A stretch of 29,277 nucleotides of DNA. Source: Colimorpha sp045597845. GTDB taxonomy: Bacteria; Bacteroidota; Bacteroidia; Bacteroidales; P3. Under the pieces are notes generated by a model. The model was not told the origin of the DNA. It did not search any database and worked only from the letters and a program-made list of their open reading frames with translations. This document shows positions 15,579 to 23,661 of the stretch, in pieces. Position numbers and translations under genes: made by a program. The first letter of the stretch is position 1. Each line of letters starts with the position of its first letter. Location: assembly GCA_045597845.1 (NCBI GenBank), contig JAZLKZ010000034.1:1-29277 (forward strand), written 5' to 3'.

Positions 15579-16268
15579 CTATTCGTTTTTAAATTTTTCC
15601 CATAGTTCGGGTCGGCGTTCTTTGGTGCGTTGTACGGCTTGGTCGTAGCGCCATTGTTCTATTTTGGCGTGGTTGCCGCTGAGGAGGATATCGGGCACTT
15701 TCCATCCGCGGAATTCGGGCGGACGTGTGTATTCAGGGGGAGCCACAAGTCCGTCTTGGAACGAGTCGCTGAGCGCCGACTGCTCATCGCCAATCACGCC
15801 CGGAATGAGGCGGATGACGGTGTCGCAGATGACTGCCGTGGCGAGTTCGCCGCCTGTGAGCACGTAGTCGCCGATGGAGATTTCCTTGGTGATGAAATGT
15901 TCGCGCACGCGCTCGTCAATGCCTTTGTAGTGACCGCAGAGAATCATGAGGTTCTGTTTGAGCGAGAGCTCGTTGCTCATCGGCTGCGAGAGCATCTCGC
16001 CGTCAGGGGCGGTGTAGATTACTTCATCGTAGGAGCGTTCTTTTTGCAGGGCTTCGATGCAGTTTACCAATGGTTCTACAGCCATTACCATACCGGCGCC
16101 GCCACCGTATGGGTAGTCGTCCACGCTGCCGTAGCGAGTGAGCGAGTAGTCGTGGAGGTCGTGGAAATGTATCTCCGCCAATCCCTTGTCTTGTGCTCTT
16201 TTAAGGATGGATTCCTCAAAGAACATGGACATCATGGAGGGGAACAGGGTGAGTATGTCGATTCTCAT
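15579..16268 (-). CDS. trmD: tRNA (guanine37-N1)-methyltransferase TrmD
   Basis: A SPOUT-class enzyme that methylates G37 next to the anticodon to prevent frameshifting. The 229-residue length is typical. Visible are the N-terminal MRIDILTLFP, the loop YGGGAGMVM, the knot residues LCGHYKGIDERV and SIGDYVLTGGELA, and the C-terminal RGWKVPDILLSGNHAKIEQWR. It starts 1 base after the upstream M23 gene stops, so the two are co-transcribed. The usual rimM/rplS neighbours are absent. Confidence 0.97.
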   Translation of the reverse strand: MRIDILTLFPSMMSMFFEESILKRAQDKGLAEIHFHDLHDYSLTRYGSVDDYPYGGGAGMVMAVEPLVNCIEALQKERSYDEVIYTAPDGEMLSQPMSNELSLKQNLMILCGHYKGIDERVREHFITKEISIGDYVLTGGELATAVICDTVIRLIPGVIGDEQSALSDSFQDGLVAPPEYTRPPEFRGWKVPDILLSGNHAKIEQWRYDQAVQRTKERRPELWEKFKNE

Positions 16269-16269
16269 A

Positions 16270-17310
16270 TTAGCGCACTCTTAAACGTTTGCCGAGAGGA
16301 AGGATTGCGGTTTCACGAATGCCGTTGAGCTGGCAGAGTTTGCGGACTGTGGTGCCGTTGCGCTTGGCAATCTTGCTGAGCGTGTCGCCGCTGCGCACCT
16401 TGTAGTATTTGCTTCCGGAACTGTTTTTCCCCGAAGAGGCGTTGCTGGCGCCTTTCTTCGCCACTTTGCGGAACGAATTGGGTGTGAGGCGGAGCGTCTC
16501 GGAAATCAGTTCGTGGGAGTAGCAGTCGATGACGTTTTCGGGGTTCATGGCGTTGCCTAAGTAGCGAATCTCGAAATGGAGGTGGCTACCGTAGGAGCGG
16601 CCAGTGTTGCCGCACAATCCGATGACTTCGCCGGCTTTCACCACATCACCTGGGATGACGTTGCGTTGCGAGAGGTGGGCGTAGTAGGTCTCCAGTCCGT
16701 TGTTGTGACGGATTACAATCAAGTTGCCGTAGGAACCGTTGTATTTCGATACGCGTACGGTACCATCAAATGTTGCATAGATGGGTTCGCCTTTTGGGAG
16801 CGCAAGATCGACGCCATAGTGGAAACGGCGGCGGCGTGGTCCGAAATGCGAAGAAACGCGTGCCGAATGGGGCGTGGGAAAGGAGAAATGCTTGTTGGAA
16901 AGGATGACGGTGTCGTTGATGTGCGCGGCATCCTTTCGGGGATAGTGAATCATCTCCGAGTCGAAGCTCTCGTAAAGGATCTCGTTTTCACTCTCGGCAC
17001 CCTCGTCTTCAATCATTTGGAAGACCTGCATGGGCAAGTCGGGATTGTCGTGATATTCAGCGTCGCCTTCTGCCATCATAGGTGGAGGAGGAACGGCGGG
17101 TTTGCGGTAAATCTTGTTTTCGTCTTCGGGAGGAGGCGTTTTTTGGTCTATCTCCACGTCACCGAAGTCTTCGTCGTGGTAGATGAGTTCCATTTTGTTG
17201 ACTTTGATGACCGATTTCTTGTCCTTTCCGGTAGTGTCTTGTTGTGCCCAAGACTGCCAAGGCAAGAGAGATAGCGCTGCGAGAAGAATTAAAAGTTTAT
17301 AGTGATGCAT
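16270..17310 (-). CDS. M23 peptidoglycan endopeptidase with C-terminal LysM
   Basis: A 346-residue exported protein with a signal peptide (residues 1-22, ending SWAQQ) and an acidic low-complexity linker (about 30-115). A LytM/M23 domain follows, with zinc and catalytic residues in FHYGVDLAL, TYYAHLS and SHLHFEIRYLG. One LysM domain closes the protein (about 300-346, YYKVRSGDTLSKIAKRNG). All the expected His and Asp residues are present, so it is probably an active cross-link hydrolase rather than a degenerate activator. It is first in the run leading to trmD, clpP, dut and the NamZ-like gene, and it has its own promoter candidate. Confidence 0.92.
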   Translation of the reverse strand: MHHYKLLILLAALSLLPWQSWAQQDTTGKDKKSVIKVNKMELIYHDEDFGDVEIDQKTPPPEDENKIYRKPAVPPPPMMAEGDAEYHDNPDLPMQVFQMIEDEGAESENEILYESFDSEMIHYPRKDAAHINDTVILSNKHFSFPTPHSARVSSHFGPRRRRFHYGVDLALPKGEPIYATFDGTVRVSKYNGSYGNLIVIRHNNGLETYYAHLSQRNVIPGDVVKAGEVIGLCGNTGRSYGSHLHFEIRYLGNAMNPENVIDCYSHELISETLRLTPNSFRKVAKKGASNASSGKNSSGSKYYKVRSGDTLSKIAKRNGTTVRKLCQLNGIRETAILPLGKRLRVR

Positions 17311-17342
17311 GAATTTTAGTCTCTTTGAGATACTATGAATTG

Positions 17343-17350
17343 CAAAAATA
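17343..17350 (-). promoter_or_regulatory. Putative promoter -7 box for the M23-trmD-clpP run
   Basis: TATTTTTG on the minus strand (17350-17343) matches TAnnTTTG and lies 33 bases before the ATG at 17310. The place where a TTTG would sit falls in the heptad array and is not a good match. Confidence 0.45.
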
Positions 17351-17360
17351 CGAAATATTA

Positions 17361-17411
17361 GTGAATAGTAAATGGTAAAAAAAGTGAATAGTGAAAAGTG
17401 ATTAGTGATTA
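17361..17411. repeat. Heptad array, 7 units (GTGATTA type)
   Basis: Units GTGAATA, GTAAATG, GTGAAAA and GTGATTA in phase 7, with one 9-base unit of added A. The array includes the yhhQ stop codon (17402-17404) and encodes its last residues, PNH. Confidence 0.9.
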
Positions 17412-18052
17412 GGATTTACATTATCAACTTTTTTTACGACTTTCACCACCTGGATGGTGATGGGCAGGATGATGATTTCGTAGATGGTTTTGAGTCCTAC
17501 CTGAATGAGTGCCAGCCAGAGCATGTCCTTCCATGGAATGATGCCACCGAAGGCAAGGGGGAAGAAAATGAGGGAGTCTGCGACTTCGCCGTAGATGGTG
17601 GAGAGGATGGCGCGCACGGAGAAGTGTTTCCCCTTTTGCTTGTCTTTCATCTTCGACATGGTGTAGGCGTTCAGAAGCGAACCTATGAGGAATGCCACAA
17701 AAGAGGCTCCCGTGATGCGTGGCGCCAGTCCGAAAATGGAGTGGAACCCTGCTTGGTTCTCGTAGTAGGGCGCAGGCGGCAGCAGGTCGCAGAGGGCTCC
17801 TGCGGCTACGAAGAAGAAATTCATCAGAAATCCCATCCAGATGAGCTGGCGTGTTTTGCGAAAGCCCCACACCTCACAGACTACGTCGTTGATGATGTAG
17901 GAGATGGGGAAGATGATGACTCCGGCGGTTTGGCTGAAGCCAAAGAATGCAAATTGCTTGGTTTCAAATAGATTAGCTGCAATAAGGCAGACTACAAAGA
18001 GGATGCTGAAGAAGAGGTACAGCATGCTCACTTGCTGGTTTTGGTGTTTCAT
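17402..18052 (-). CDS. yhhQ: Queuosine precursor transporter (YhhQ/VUT family)
   Basis: A 216-residue inner-membrane protein with about six hydrophobic segments. The family pattern VCLIAANLFETKQF, then IFPISYIINDVVCEVWGFRKTR and later LNAYTMSKMK and IYGEVADSLIFFPLAF, is that of the vitamin-uptake-like VUT_1/YhhQ proteins, which import preQ0/preQ1 or queuine for tRNA modification. I saw no preQ1 riboswitch in the 63 bases upstream. The extreme C-terminus (residues NPNH) comes from a heptad repeat that also supplies the stop codon. Confidence 0.9.
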   Translation of the reverse strand: MKHQNQQVSMLYLFFSILFVVCLIAANLFETKQFAFFGFSQTAGVIIFPISYIINDVVCEVWGFRKTRQLIWMGFLMNFFFVAAGALCDLLPPAPYYENQAGFHSIFGLAPRITGASFVAFLIGSLLNAYTMSKMKDKQKGKHFSVRAILSTIYGEVADSLIFFPLAFGGIIPWKDMLWLALIQVGLKTIYEIIILPITIQVVKVVKKVDNVNPNH

Positions 18053-18115
18053 GGTCTTGTTTTTTTAGCGTGGTTGTCAAGGACACGGCTGTTGAAAAAT
18101 TAGGTTTATATTGGG

Positions 18116-18589
18116 TTAGGAACCTTTTACGCGTTTCCAAGGCTTTGTAATACCCAAGGCAGGTGTGCCTTTGTAGTAGCGAGCTTCAAGGTCGGTGCCG
18201 TTTTTGGCGAGCTTGAACTTGATGCTGAACATCTTGCCCGAGAATGGATCATAAAGTTTGCCGTTCACCCATTCGTCTTTCTTGAATTTCAGGTTACGGA
18301 AGATATATACTTGGTCGTAGCGTCGTTTGCGCAACAGAGGGTCAGGGTTGTTGTCGTCGCAGCGCACGGATCCGTCGGCGTTGGTGGGGTGGTTTACCCA
18401 TACGAGGCGACCTTGGTAGGTGCCGTCTTTGGCCTTGGTAATGAGGACGTGACCTAAGTCATCGGTAATGATGGACTCGAGGAGGTAGGTCCCCAAAATT
18501 TGGTCTGCCTCCACCGTTTGTGCAGAAACGTAGGAGGGGAGAATGAAAGAAAAAAACAGCAGAAAAGCCTTGGAAAGTTTGGAGAACAT
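18116..18589 (-). CDS. DUF2147 exported protein
   Basis: A 157-residue protein with a signal peptide (residues 1-24, ending VSAQ) and a single lipocalin-like DUF2147 domain. The domain shows DGTYQGRLVWVNHPTNADGS, DDNNPDPLLRKR and the closing LEARYYKGTPALGITKPWKR. The family's function is not known; it probably acts in the periplasm. The frame extends upstream to 18625, but ATG 18589 (MFSKLSKAFLLFF) gives a clean signal peptide. It lies 63 bases upstream of yhhQ. Confidence 0.85.
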   Translation of the reverse strand: MFSKLSKAFLLFFSFILPSYVSAQTVEADQILGTYLLESIITDDLGHVLITKAKDGTYQGRLVWVNHPTNADGSVRCDDNNPDPLLRKRRYDQVYIFRNLKFKKDEWVNGKLYDPFSGKMFSIKFKLAKNGTDLEARYYKGTPALGITKPWKRVKGS

Positions 18590-18672
18590 AGGGTAGTATT
18601 GAAATATTATTGATAATCGCACCATTCACCCGTGCTGTATTGATATATATAGTTGTATAGAGTGAAGAACAC

Positions 18673-19215
18673 CTATTCGTAGCTCTCGCGGATTTCTTTC
18701 TTGAGAAATTCCAAAGCGGCATCGGTGGGAGCCTGCTTGGCTGCGGTGGCAAAGATGGTTGCGGCGAGGGATGAAGTCTCAGCGGTTGCGGGGAGCTGTA
18801 CGGCAGAGCTGTTGATGAGGTTGATCATCTCCTCTTTGGCTTCGCGGATGCGGGTCCAGGATTCGGAGGAGAGATAGACCTGCTGGCTGAGGTTGTGTTC
18901 CCATTCGTCGCGTATGTTCTTGGTCATGACACCTTGGAGCAGACGGAGGTCCATACCGGGAGTATAGCAGCGGAGGATGAGGCTGTCGGGGGAGATGCGT
19001 TCCAAGAAAAGCACCATACGTTCGTAGGCTTGGAGACGGATGGGCGTAACCACTTTGAGGGCTTCGGCGTGTTGGTCGAGTTTCATCTGGAGCAGCAGAG
19101 TTTTCTGCTGGTTCTTGAAATAGGACTTGATGATTTTGTAGAAAATCCAACCCATGACGGCTACGGTTGCTACTACGGTAAGGATAACGAGGAGAATGAA
19201 AAATAACGGTTTCAT
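18673..19215 (-). CDS. Single-pass membrane protein, DUF7935-like
   Basis: A 180-residue protein with one N-terminal membrane helix (residues 4-26) and a helical cytoplasmic part. The central VTPIRLQAYERMVLFLERIS is a signature I associate with a Bacteroidota family catalogued as DUF7935, with moderate certainty. After it come a WEHNLSQQVYLS helix and an Ala-rich tail. No function is known. It follows lepA in the same direction. Its ATG (19215-19213) directly abuts a four-unit heptad array. Confidence 0.75.
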   Translation of the reverse strand: MKPLFFILLVILTVVATVAVMGWIFYKIIKSYFKNQQKTLLLQMKLDQHAEALKVVTPIRLQAYERMVLFLERISPDSLILRCYTPGMDLRLLQGVMTKNIRDEWEHNLSQQVYLSSESWTRIREAKEEMINLINSSAVQLPATAETSSLAATIFATAAKQAPTDAALEFLKKEIRESYE

Positions 19216-19243
19216 GTGATTAGTGACTGGTGATTAGTGATTA
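19216..19243. repeat. Heptad array, 4 units (GTGATTA type)
   Basis: GTGATTA three times and GTGACTG once, beginning on the base next to the ATG at 19213-19215. This is the same placement and unit number as the array at 1936-1963, with a different unit. Confidence 0.92.
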
Positions 19244-19256
19244 CACGTTACGCTTA

Positions 19257-21053
19257 TTAGTCGAGTTTGAGTACGGCGAGGAAGGCGCTTTGAGGCACTT
19301 CTACGTTGCCTACCTGGCGCATGCGTTTCTTGCCTTCTTTCTGTTTCTCAAGTAGCTTGCGCTTGCGCGTGATGTCGCCGCCGTAGCACTTGGCGGTTAC
19401 GTCCTTACGTACTTGGCGCACGGTCTCGCGGGCGATGATCTTGCCTCCAATGGCTGCTTGAATTGCCACGTCAAACTGCTGGCGGGGGATGAGGTCTTTG
19501 AGTTTCTCGCACATGCGTCGGCCGATGGGGTAGGCGTTATTGACATAGGTGAGTGTGGAAAGTGCATCCACGGGGTCACCGTTGAGCAGGATTTCGAGCT
19601 TTACGAGCTTGGAAGGCTGGTAGCCGTTGAGGTAGTAGTCCAATGAGGCGTAGCCTTTGGAGATGGACTTGAGTTTGTCGTAGAAATCGAACACCACTTC
19701 GCCGAGAGGCAGGTCGAAAGTAATCTCGATGCGGTCGGTGGTGAGGTAGTTTTGGTTTTTCAGGATGCCGCGCTTGTCCATGCAGAGTTTGATGACGGGT
19801 CCGATGTAGTCGGCCTTGGTGATGATTTGCGCATGGATGTAAGGTTCATAGACTTCGCTGATGTTGTTGGGCTCAGGCATTCCCGAAGGGTTATAGACGT
19901 CAATCTCGGAGCCGTTGGTGAGCTTGACTTTGTATTGTACGTTGGGAACGGTGGTGATGACATCCATGTTGAATTCGCGCGTGAGGCGTTCTTGTACGAT
20001 TTCCATGTGGAGCAGTCCGAGGAATCCGCAGCGGAAGCCGAATCCCAAAGCCAACGAACTTTCGGGCTCGAAAGTAAGAGAGGCATCGTTGAGCTGCAGC
20101 TTTTCGATGCTGGCACGCAGCTCTTCGTAGTCGTCGGTATCGACGGGATAGACGCCGGCGAAGACCATCGGCTTGACGGCCTCGAAGCCTTCGATGGCTT
20201 TCTCGCAAGGATTTTCAACGTGGGTGATGGTGTCGCCTACGCGCACCTCCTTGCTGGTCTTGATTCCGCTGATGATGTATCCTACGTCGCCAGCCTGCAT
20301 GATTTTGCGGGGTTCCATGTTGAGGCGCAGCACGCCAATCTCGTCGGCGTGGTAGTCCTTTTCAGTGGAGATGAACTTCACCCAGTCGTTGGTCTTGATG
20401 GTTCCGTTGATGATGCGGAAATAGCTGATGATGCCTCGAAAGGGATTGAAAACCGAGTCGAACACAAGTGCCTGCAACGGTGCGTTTTCGTCGCCTTCGG
20501 GGGCTGGTACGCGTTTTACGATGGCTTCCAGTATCTCGGGTACACCTTGTCCTGTCTTGGCGCTGCACGAAAGGATATCTTCGCGGGGACATCCGATAAG
20601 GTCCATGATTTCGTCTGCAACCTCTTCAGGCATGGCGCTGTCGAGGTCTATCTTGTTCATCACGGGGATGATTTCCAAATCGTTCTCCAATGCAAGATAA
20701 AGATTGGAAATGGTCTGTGCCTGAATGCCTTGTGTGGCATCCACCACAAGCAATGCACCTTCGCAGGCGGCAATGGAACGTGAGACCTCGTAGCTGAAAT
20801 CGACGTGACCTGGGGTGTCGATGAGGTTGAGCACATAGTCTTCGCCCGTTGCGTTGCTTTTGTAGTTCATCTGGATGGCGTGGCTCTTGATGGTAATGCC
20901 GCGTTCTTTTTCCAGTTCCATGTCATCAAGCACTTGGTCTTGCATCTCGCGTTGGGAGACGGTGTTGGTGTATTCAAGCAGACGGTCGGCGAGTGTGCTT
21001 TTGCCGTGGTCGATGTGGGCGATGATGCAAAAGTTGCGTATGTTCTTGTTCAT
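19257..21053 (-). CDS. lepA: Elongation factor 4 (LepA)
   Basis: A 598-residue translational GTPase that acts on the ribosome during initiation or stalled elongation. G motifs are AHIDHGKSTLADR (G1), EKERGITIK (G2), DTPGHVDFSYE (G3) and NKIDLDSA (G4). The LepA-specific C-terminal domain is present (GGDITRKRKLLEKQKEGKKR). ATG 21053 (MNKNIRNFCIIAHIDHGKS) was chosen. The upstream extension to 21122 only translates the heptad array (as NHQSLITIS). A terminator at 21127-21157 separates it from the gene behind it, so it must have its own promoter, which I could not place. Confidence 0.97.
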   Translation of the reverse strand: MNKNIRNFCIIAHIDHGKSTLADRLLEYTNTVSQREMQDQVLDDMELEKERGITIKSHAIQMNYKSNATGEDYVLNLIDTPGHVDFSYEVSRSIAACEGALLVVDATQGIQAQTISNLYLALENDLEIIPVMNKIDLDSAMPEEVADEIMDLIGCPREDILSCSAKTGQGVPEILEAIVKRVPAPEGDENAPLQALVFDSVFNPFRGIISYFRIINGTIKTNDWVKFISTEKDYHADEIGVLRLNMEPRKIMQAGDVGYIISGIKTSKEVRVGDTITHVENPCEKAIEGFEAVKPMVFAGVYPVDTDDYEELRASIEKLQLNDASLTFEPESSLALGFGFRCGFLGLLHMEIVQERLTREFNMDVITTVPNVQYKVKLTNGSEIDVYNPSGMPEPNNISEVYEPYIHAQIITKADYIGPVIKLCMDKRGILKNQNYLTTDRIEITFDLPLGEVVFDFYDKLKSISKGYASLDYYLNGYQPSKLVKLEILLNGDPVDALSTLTYVNNAYPIGRRMCEKLKDLIPRQQFDVAIQAAIGGKIIARETVRQVRKDVTAKCYGGDITRKRKLLEKQKEGKKRMRQVGNVEVPQSAFLAVLKLD

Positions 21054-21060
21054 CGAGATA

Positions 21061-21095
21061 GTGATTAGTGACTGGTGATTGGTGAATAGGAAATA
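21061..21095. repeat. Heptad array, 5 units (GTGATTA type) before lepA
   Basis: Units GTGATTA, GTGACTG, GTGATTG, GTGAATA and GGAAATA, ending 7 bases before the lepA ATG (21051-21053). Confidence 0.88.
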
Positions 21096-21120
21096 TTTTA
21101 ATTCCTTCCTATGGGAAAAC

Positions 21121-21157
21121 ACAAAAAGTAGCGAACAACTAAGGGCTGTTCGCTACT
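21121..21157 (-). terminator. Rho-independent terminator after the Lys/Ala/Cys-rich gene
   Basis: AGTAGCGAACA (21127-21137) pairs perfectly with TGTTCGCTACT (21147-21157) around a 9-base loop. Read on the minus strand it is followed by five T (complement of 21122-21127), 27 bases after the stop at 21184. Confidence 0.9.
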
Positions 21158-21183
21158 GGGTTTGGGTAGCGTGGAAGAAATGG

Positions 21184-21525
21184 TTATTTCTTGGTGGCTA
21201 CTTTTTTCTCTGCCGGCTGAGCTTTCAGCTCTTTGGTGGCGTTGGGGTTTACCTGAAGAGCTTTTTTGCATTTCTTGGCTTCTGACTGGTTGGTTTTTGC
21301 AGCTTGCTTTTCGCAGCAGGGCTTGGCTTCGGCCTTCTGGGCCTCGGCTTTCTGAGCCTGACCTTCGGCTTTCACTGCTTGACCTTTGGTGCATTGATGG
21401 TTGCATTTGTGCTGGCATTCAACCTTTGCAGGTGCTGCTTTCACTTCTTTCTTAACGGGTTCCTGAGCATTGGCAATGGTCATGCCCATAACGATAGCGG
21501 CTGCTAATAAAACTACTTTTTTCAT
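21184..21525 (-). CDS. Secreted Lys/Ala/Glu-rich protein with Cys/His cluster
   Basis: A 113-residue protein with a clear signal peptide (residues 1-21, MKKVVLLAAAIVMGMTIANA). The mature part is low in complexity: Lys, Ala, Glu and Gln dominate, with near-repeats of KAEAQ and KAEG in residues 50-68. Seven cysteines stand out in CQHKCNHQC (Cys every fourth residue with His between), CC and a single C near KKCKK. The spacing could bind metal or form disulfides. No domain is recognised. It is a single-gene unit with its own terminator, and its leader contains an inverted repeat at 21553-21578. Confidence 0.75.
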   Translation of the reverse strand: MKKVVLLAAAIVMGMTIANAQEPVKKEVKAAPAKVECQHKCNHQCTKGQAVKAEGQAQKAEAQKAEAKPCCEKQAAKTNQSEAKKCKKALQVNPNATKELKAQPAEKKVATKK

Positions 21526-21552
21526 GGTATTTTTTATTGGTTAATTGTGATA

Positions 21553-21578
21553 ACGCAATGTTTGGGTAAATATTGCGT
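21553..21578. promoter_or_regulatory. Inverted repeat upstream of the Cys-rich gene
   Basis: ACGCAAT (21553-21559) and ATTGCGT (21572-21578) are perfect inverted copies 12 bases apart, 28 bases before the ATG at 21525. It may be an operator or a leader hairpin; no promoter box is seen to decide. Confidence 0.4.
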
Positions 21579-21664
21579 GACTGTAGTTGTTTTTTTTATT
21601 GATGAAACAAGAATTCTGACTTCTGATTATTAGTATGCGTCGTATTCGATTTCTTGCAGCTACG

Positions 21665-22384
21665 TTACAAATCGCCGCAGATAAGGAAGTCTCGCATCAG
21701 TTCCTTATACCAAATGGAACGGGTCTGGTCTTGGTTCCTCAGACAGTGGGTTGAATGTTGTGGACAATCGGTGATGCCTTTTTTGAGGGTGAGCACAAAG
21801 CGTTTTGGCGGTTTTGATGGCAAGGTCTTTACGCAGGTGGTGGTATGAATCGAGAATCCCGCCTGAAGGCATTGTTGCGTAAAGTCGCCCAGCACCTCGG
21901 GCGGAATGCACACCGAGAATAGCCCTTTGTCTTCCAGCAATGCGTAGGCTCCATTGATGAGGGTAGGAAAGGGAAGGCTTGAGGTATGGCGGGCTCGGGT
22001 ACGACCTTCGCTGGGACATTCCAAGCTGCGGTCGAAATAGGGCGGATTGCACACTACGGCATGGTAGCGGGATAGAGGCTGTTGCGCAAGATAGTCTTGC
22101 AACGATGTATGGATGAGTGTGATACGATTGTTCCAAGGAGCGTGCTGAAAGTTGTATTGGGCATCCTCTACGGCGTTGCGGTCTATCTCTATGGCGGTGA
22201 TTTGGCTTTCGGGAAACCGTTGGGCGAGCATAAGGGCAATAACGCCTGTCCCCGTCCCGATGTCGAGAATGGTTCGACCTCCTGCGGCAAGGGTGCCGAG
22301 GAGGTCGCTATCCGTGCCCACCTTCATGGCGGCATGACTTTGGCGGATGGTGAATTGTTGGTAGTTGAAAAAATCTGATGCCAT
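21665..22384 (-). CDS. trmN6: tRNA1(Val) (adenine37-N6)-methyltransferase
   Basis: A 239-residue Rossmann-fold methyltransferase of the YfiC/TrmN6 type, which methylates A37 of tRNA-Val. The SAM-binding motif is ILDIGTGTGVIALMLAQR, followed by the acidic AIEID and the catalytic NPPYF that marks N6-adenine methylases. The N-terminal FTIRQSHAAMKVGTDSDLLG is characteristic of this subfamily. It lies downstream of the ABC exporter genes with a hairpin-forming repeat between them. Confidence 0.9.
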   Translation of the reverse strand: MASDFFNYQQFTIRQSHAAMKVGTDSDLLGTLAAGGRTILDIGTGTGVIALMLAQRFPESQITAIEIDRNAVEDAQYNFQHAPWNNRITLIHTSLQDYLAQQPLSRYHAVVCNPPYFDRSLECPSEGRTRARHTSSLPFPTLINGAYALLEDKGLFSVCIPPEVLGDFTQQCLQAGFSIHTTTCVKTLPSKPPKRFVLTLKKGITDCPQHSTHCLRNQDQTRSIWYKELMRDFLICGDL

Positions 22385-22400
22385 AGATAGTTGACAATTT

Positions 22401-22435
22401 AACCCCTAACTTGGTCAAGGTTAGGGTTACAGGTT
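22401..22435. repeat. Hexad-type repeat forming an imperfect hairpin
   Basis: TTGGTC, AAGGTT and AGGGTT units occupy 22411-22428. CCCTAAC (22404-22410) and GTTAGGG (22420-22426) are perfect inverted copies. The segment fills the gap between the ABC permease stop and trmN6. It could form an RNA hairpin, but it has no T-run. Confidence 0.6.
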
Positions 22436-23633
22436 ACTTGCCAAACATTACCTTTTCAGAATCAAAGAGTTTGGTGAGAATCCATGCACCCAAGCCGGCG
22501 TAAAGAAGGTTGGAGCAGATGGTGAACACAAAGGTCAAGACGGTGGCTTCGTGTGCCATGACTGCGGTCATAGCCATTACGCTGTTGTAGAAGGGAATGA
22601 GGTAGAGTATTGGATTTTCGGTGGCTCCGCCCATAATCATGGGCATCATGCCAACGACTATCATCATCAACGATACGGGTATGTTGATTGTGGAGGCTTG
22701 TTTGACATCCTTTGCGATGGCGGAGAGGTTGGCGATTACGCTGATGAGTATCAGTACCGTGCTCAGCAATACCAACAGCAGCAAGATGTATTCGCTTGCG
22801 CTGTAGAGGTTTGTATCCATATTCAGTTCGTCGATATGGAGCATCTTGGGCAAGGAGAGAATGATGCCGATAAAGCTGGAGAGACCGCTGAGGGTGGCGA
22901 AGACCGAGAGTGAGAAGATTTTGCCCAAAGCCAGTTGACTGCGTTTCATGGGTGTGACGAGTAGGGTGGCAATGGTGCCACGCTCTTTCTCGCCGGCGAT
23001 GGAGGCGGGTCCCACAGCCATGCAGCCCGAGAAGAGGAGCATCAGCAAGAGCATGGGGATGAGTTGCGACAGCACATTGGAAATCACCTCGCTTTCGTCG
23101 CTTTGGTCGAAACTTGGCGAGTCGGTATCGTCATAACGGTTTACGTCGAAGCGGTTGCAATAGCTGTCTTCGTATGCATTGAGAGCGCCGTCGAGCATGT
23201 GGTAGGTCATGCCCGAACCATCGTTGACGGAGTTGTAGAAAATCTTGATGTTGGGAGCCATCGCTTCAGAGGCGGGATCGTAGTTTGCCACGAGGGAGTC
23301 GAAATTCTCGGGGAAAATCATGTAGGCGATGTTGTTCTCCTTGTCGCCCAATTGTTTCATGATATCTTCGGCAACAATGTCGTGCGTGACAATGTTCATG
23401 GGAATAGAGTCGAAGAGTGGCAGGATTGAAGGTGGCAGATTTTCCACATAGACGGTGGTGGGTTCGGTGGCTTCTACCGTGAAATTGCTTTCGCTCATGT
23501 TGTCCCCCATCAGACTGTATATGATGTAGATGAGCAAACCAGGCATGATGACCGTCGTGAAGACCATCGAACGGTCGCTGAAGAATCGAGTGAATTCTTT
23601 CTTGATAATGGTGAGTGTATTGTTGATTTTCAT
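22434..23633 (-). CDS. ABC-2 type transporter permease (NatB-like)
   Basis: A 399-residue permease with the ABC-2 layout: one membrane helix near residues 23-43, a large extracytoplasmic loop (about 45-190), then five or six helices (about 190-390). The MKINNTLTIIKKEFTRFFSDRS start and the VGPASIAGEKERGTIATLLVTP coupling region resemble NatB/YhaP sodium or lipid exporters. It starts 4 bases after the stop of the ATPase gene. The substrate cannot be told. Confidence 0.9.
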   Translation of the reverse strand: MKINNTLTIIKKEFTRFFSDRSMVFTTVIMPGLLIYIIYSLMGDNMSESNFTVEATEPTTVYVENLPPSILPLFDSIPMNIVTHDIVAEDIMKQLGDKENNIAYMIFPENFDSLVANYDPASEAMAPNIKIFYNSVNDGSGMTYHMLDGALNAYEDSYCNRFDVNRYDDTDSPSFDQSDESEVISNVLSQLIPMLLLMLLFSGCMAVGPASIAGEKERGTIATLLVTPMKRSQLALGKIFSLSVFATLSGLSSFIGIILSLPKMLHIDELNMDTNLYSASEYILLLLVLLSTVLILISVIANLSAIAKDVKQASTINIPVSLMMIVVGMMPMIMGGATENPILYLIPFYNSVMAMTAVMAHEATVLTFVFTICSNLLYAGLGAWILTKLFDSEKVMFGK

Positions 23634-23637
23634 AACT

Positions 23638-23661
23638 TTAGTGACTGATGATTAGTGAATT
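23638..23661. repeat. Heptad array, 3 units, at the end of the ABC ATPase gene
   Basis: GTGACTG, ATGATTA and GTGAATT (23641-23661) in phase 7. They directly adjoin the stop codon and are translated as the C-terminal NSLIISH. Confidence 0.8.

Noticed and set aside
18061..18098. Hairpin beside a T-run between yhhQ and the DUF2147 gene
   Set aside because: The T-run precedes the hairpin on the plus strand and reads as A after it on the minus strand, the direction of transcription, so it cannot be a terminator.
18053..18115. Search for a preQ1 riboswitch before the queuosine-precursor transporter gene
   Set aside because: No preQ1-I type stem-loop with an A-rich tail could be found in these 63 bases.
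21054..21122. N-terminal extension of lepA
   Set aside because: It reads through the heptad array. LepA normally begins a few residues before the IAHIDHGKS motif, as the ATG at 21053 gives.
22404..22429. Telomere-like TTAGGGTTA motif
   Set aside because: It is one variant of the hexad repeat AAGGTT/AGGGTT, in a single short copy within a gene spacer.
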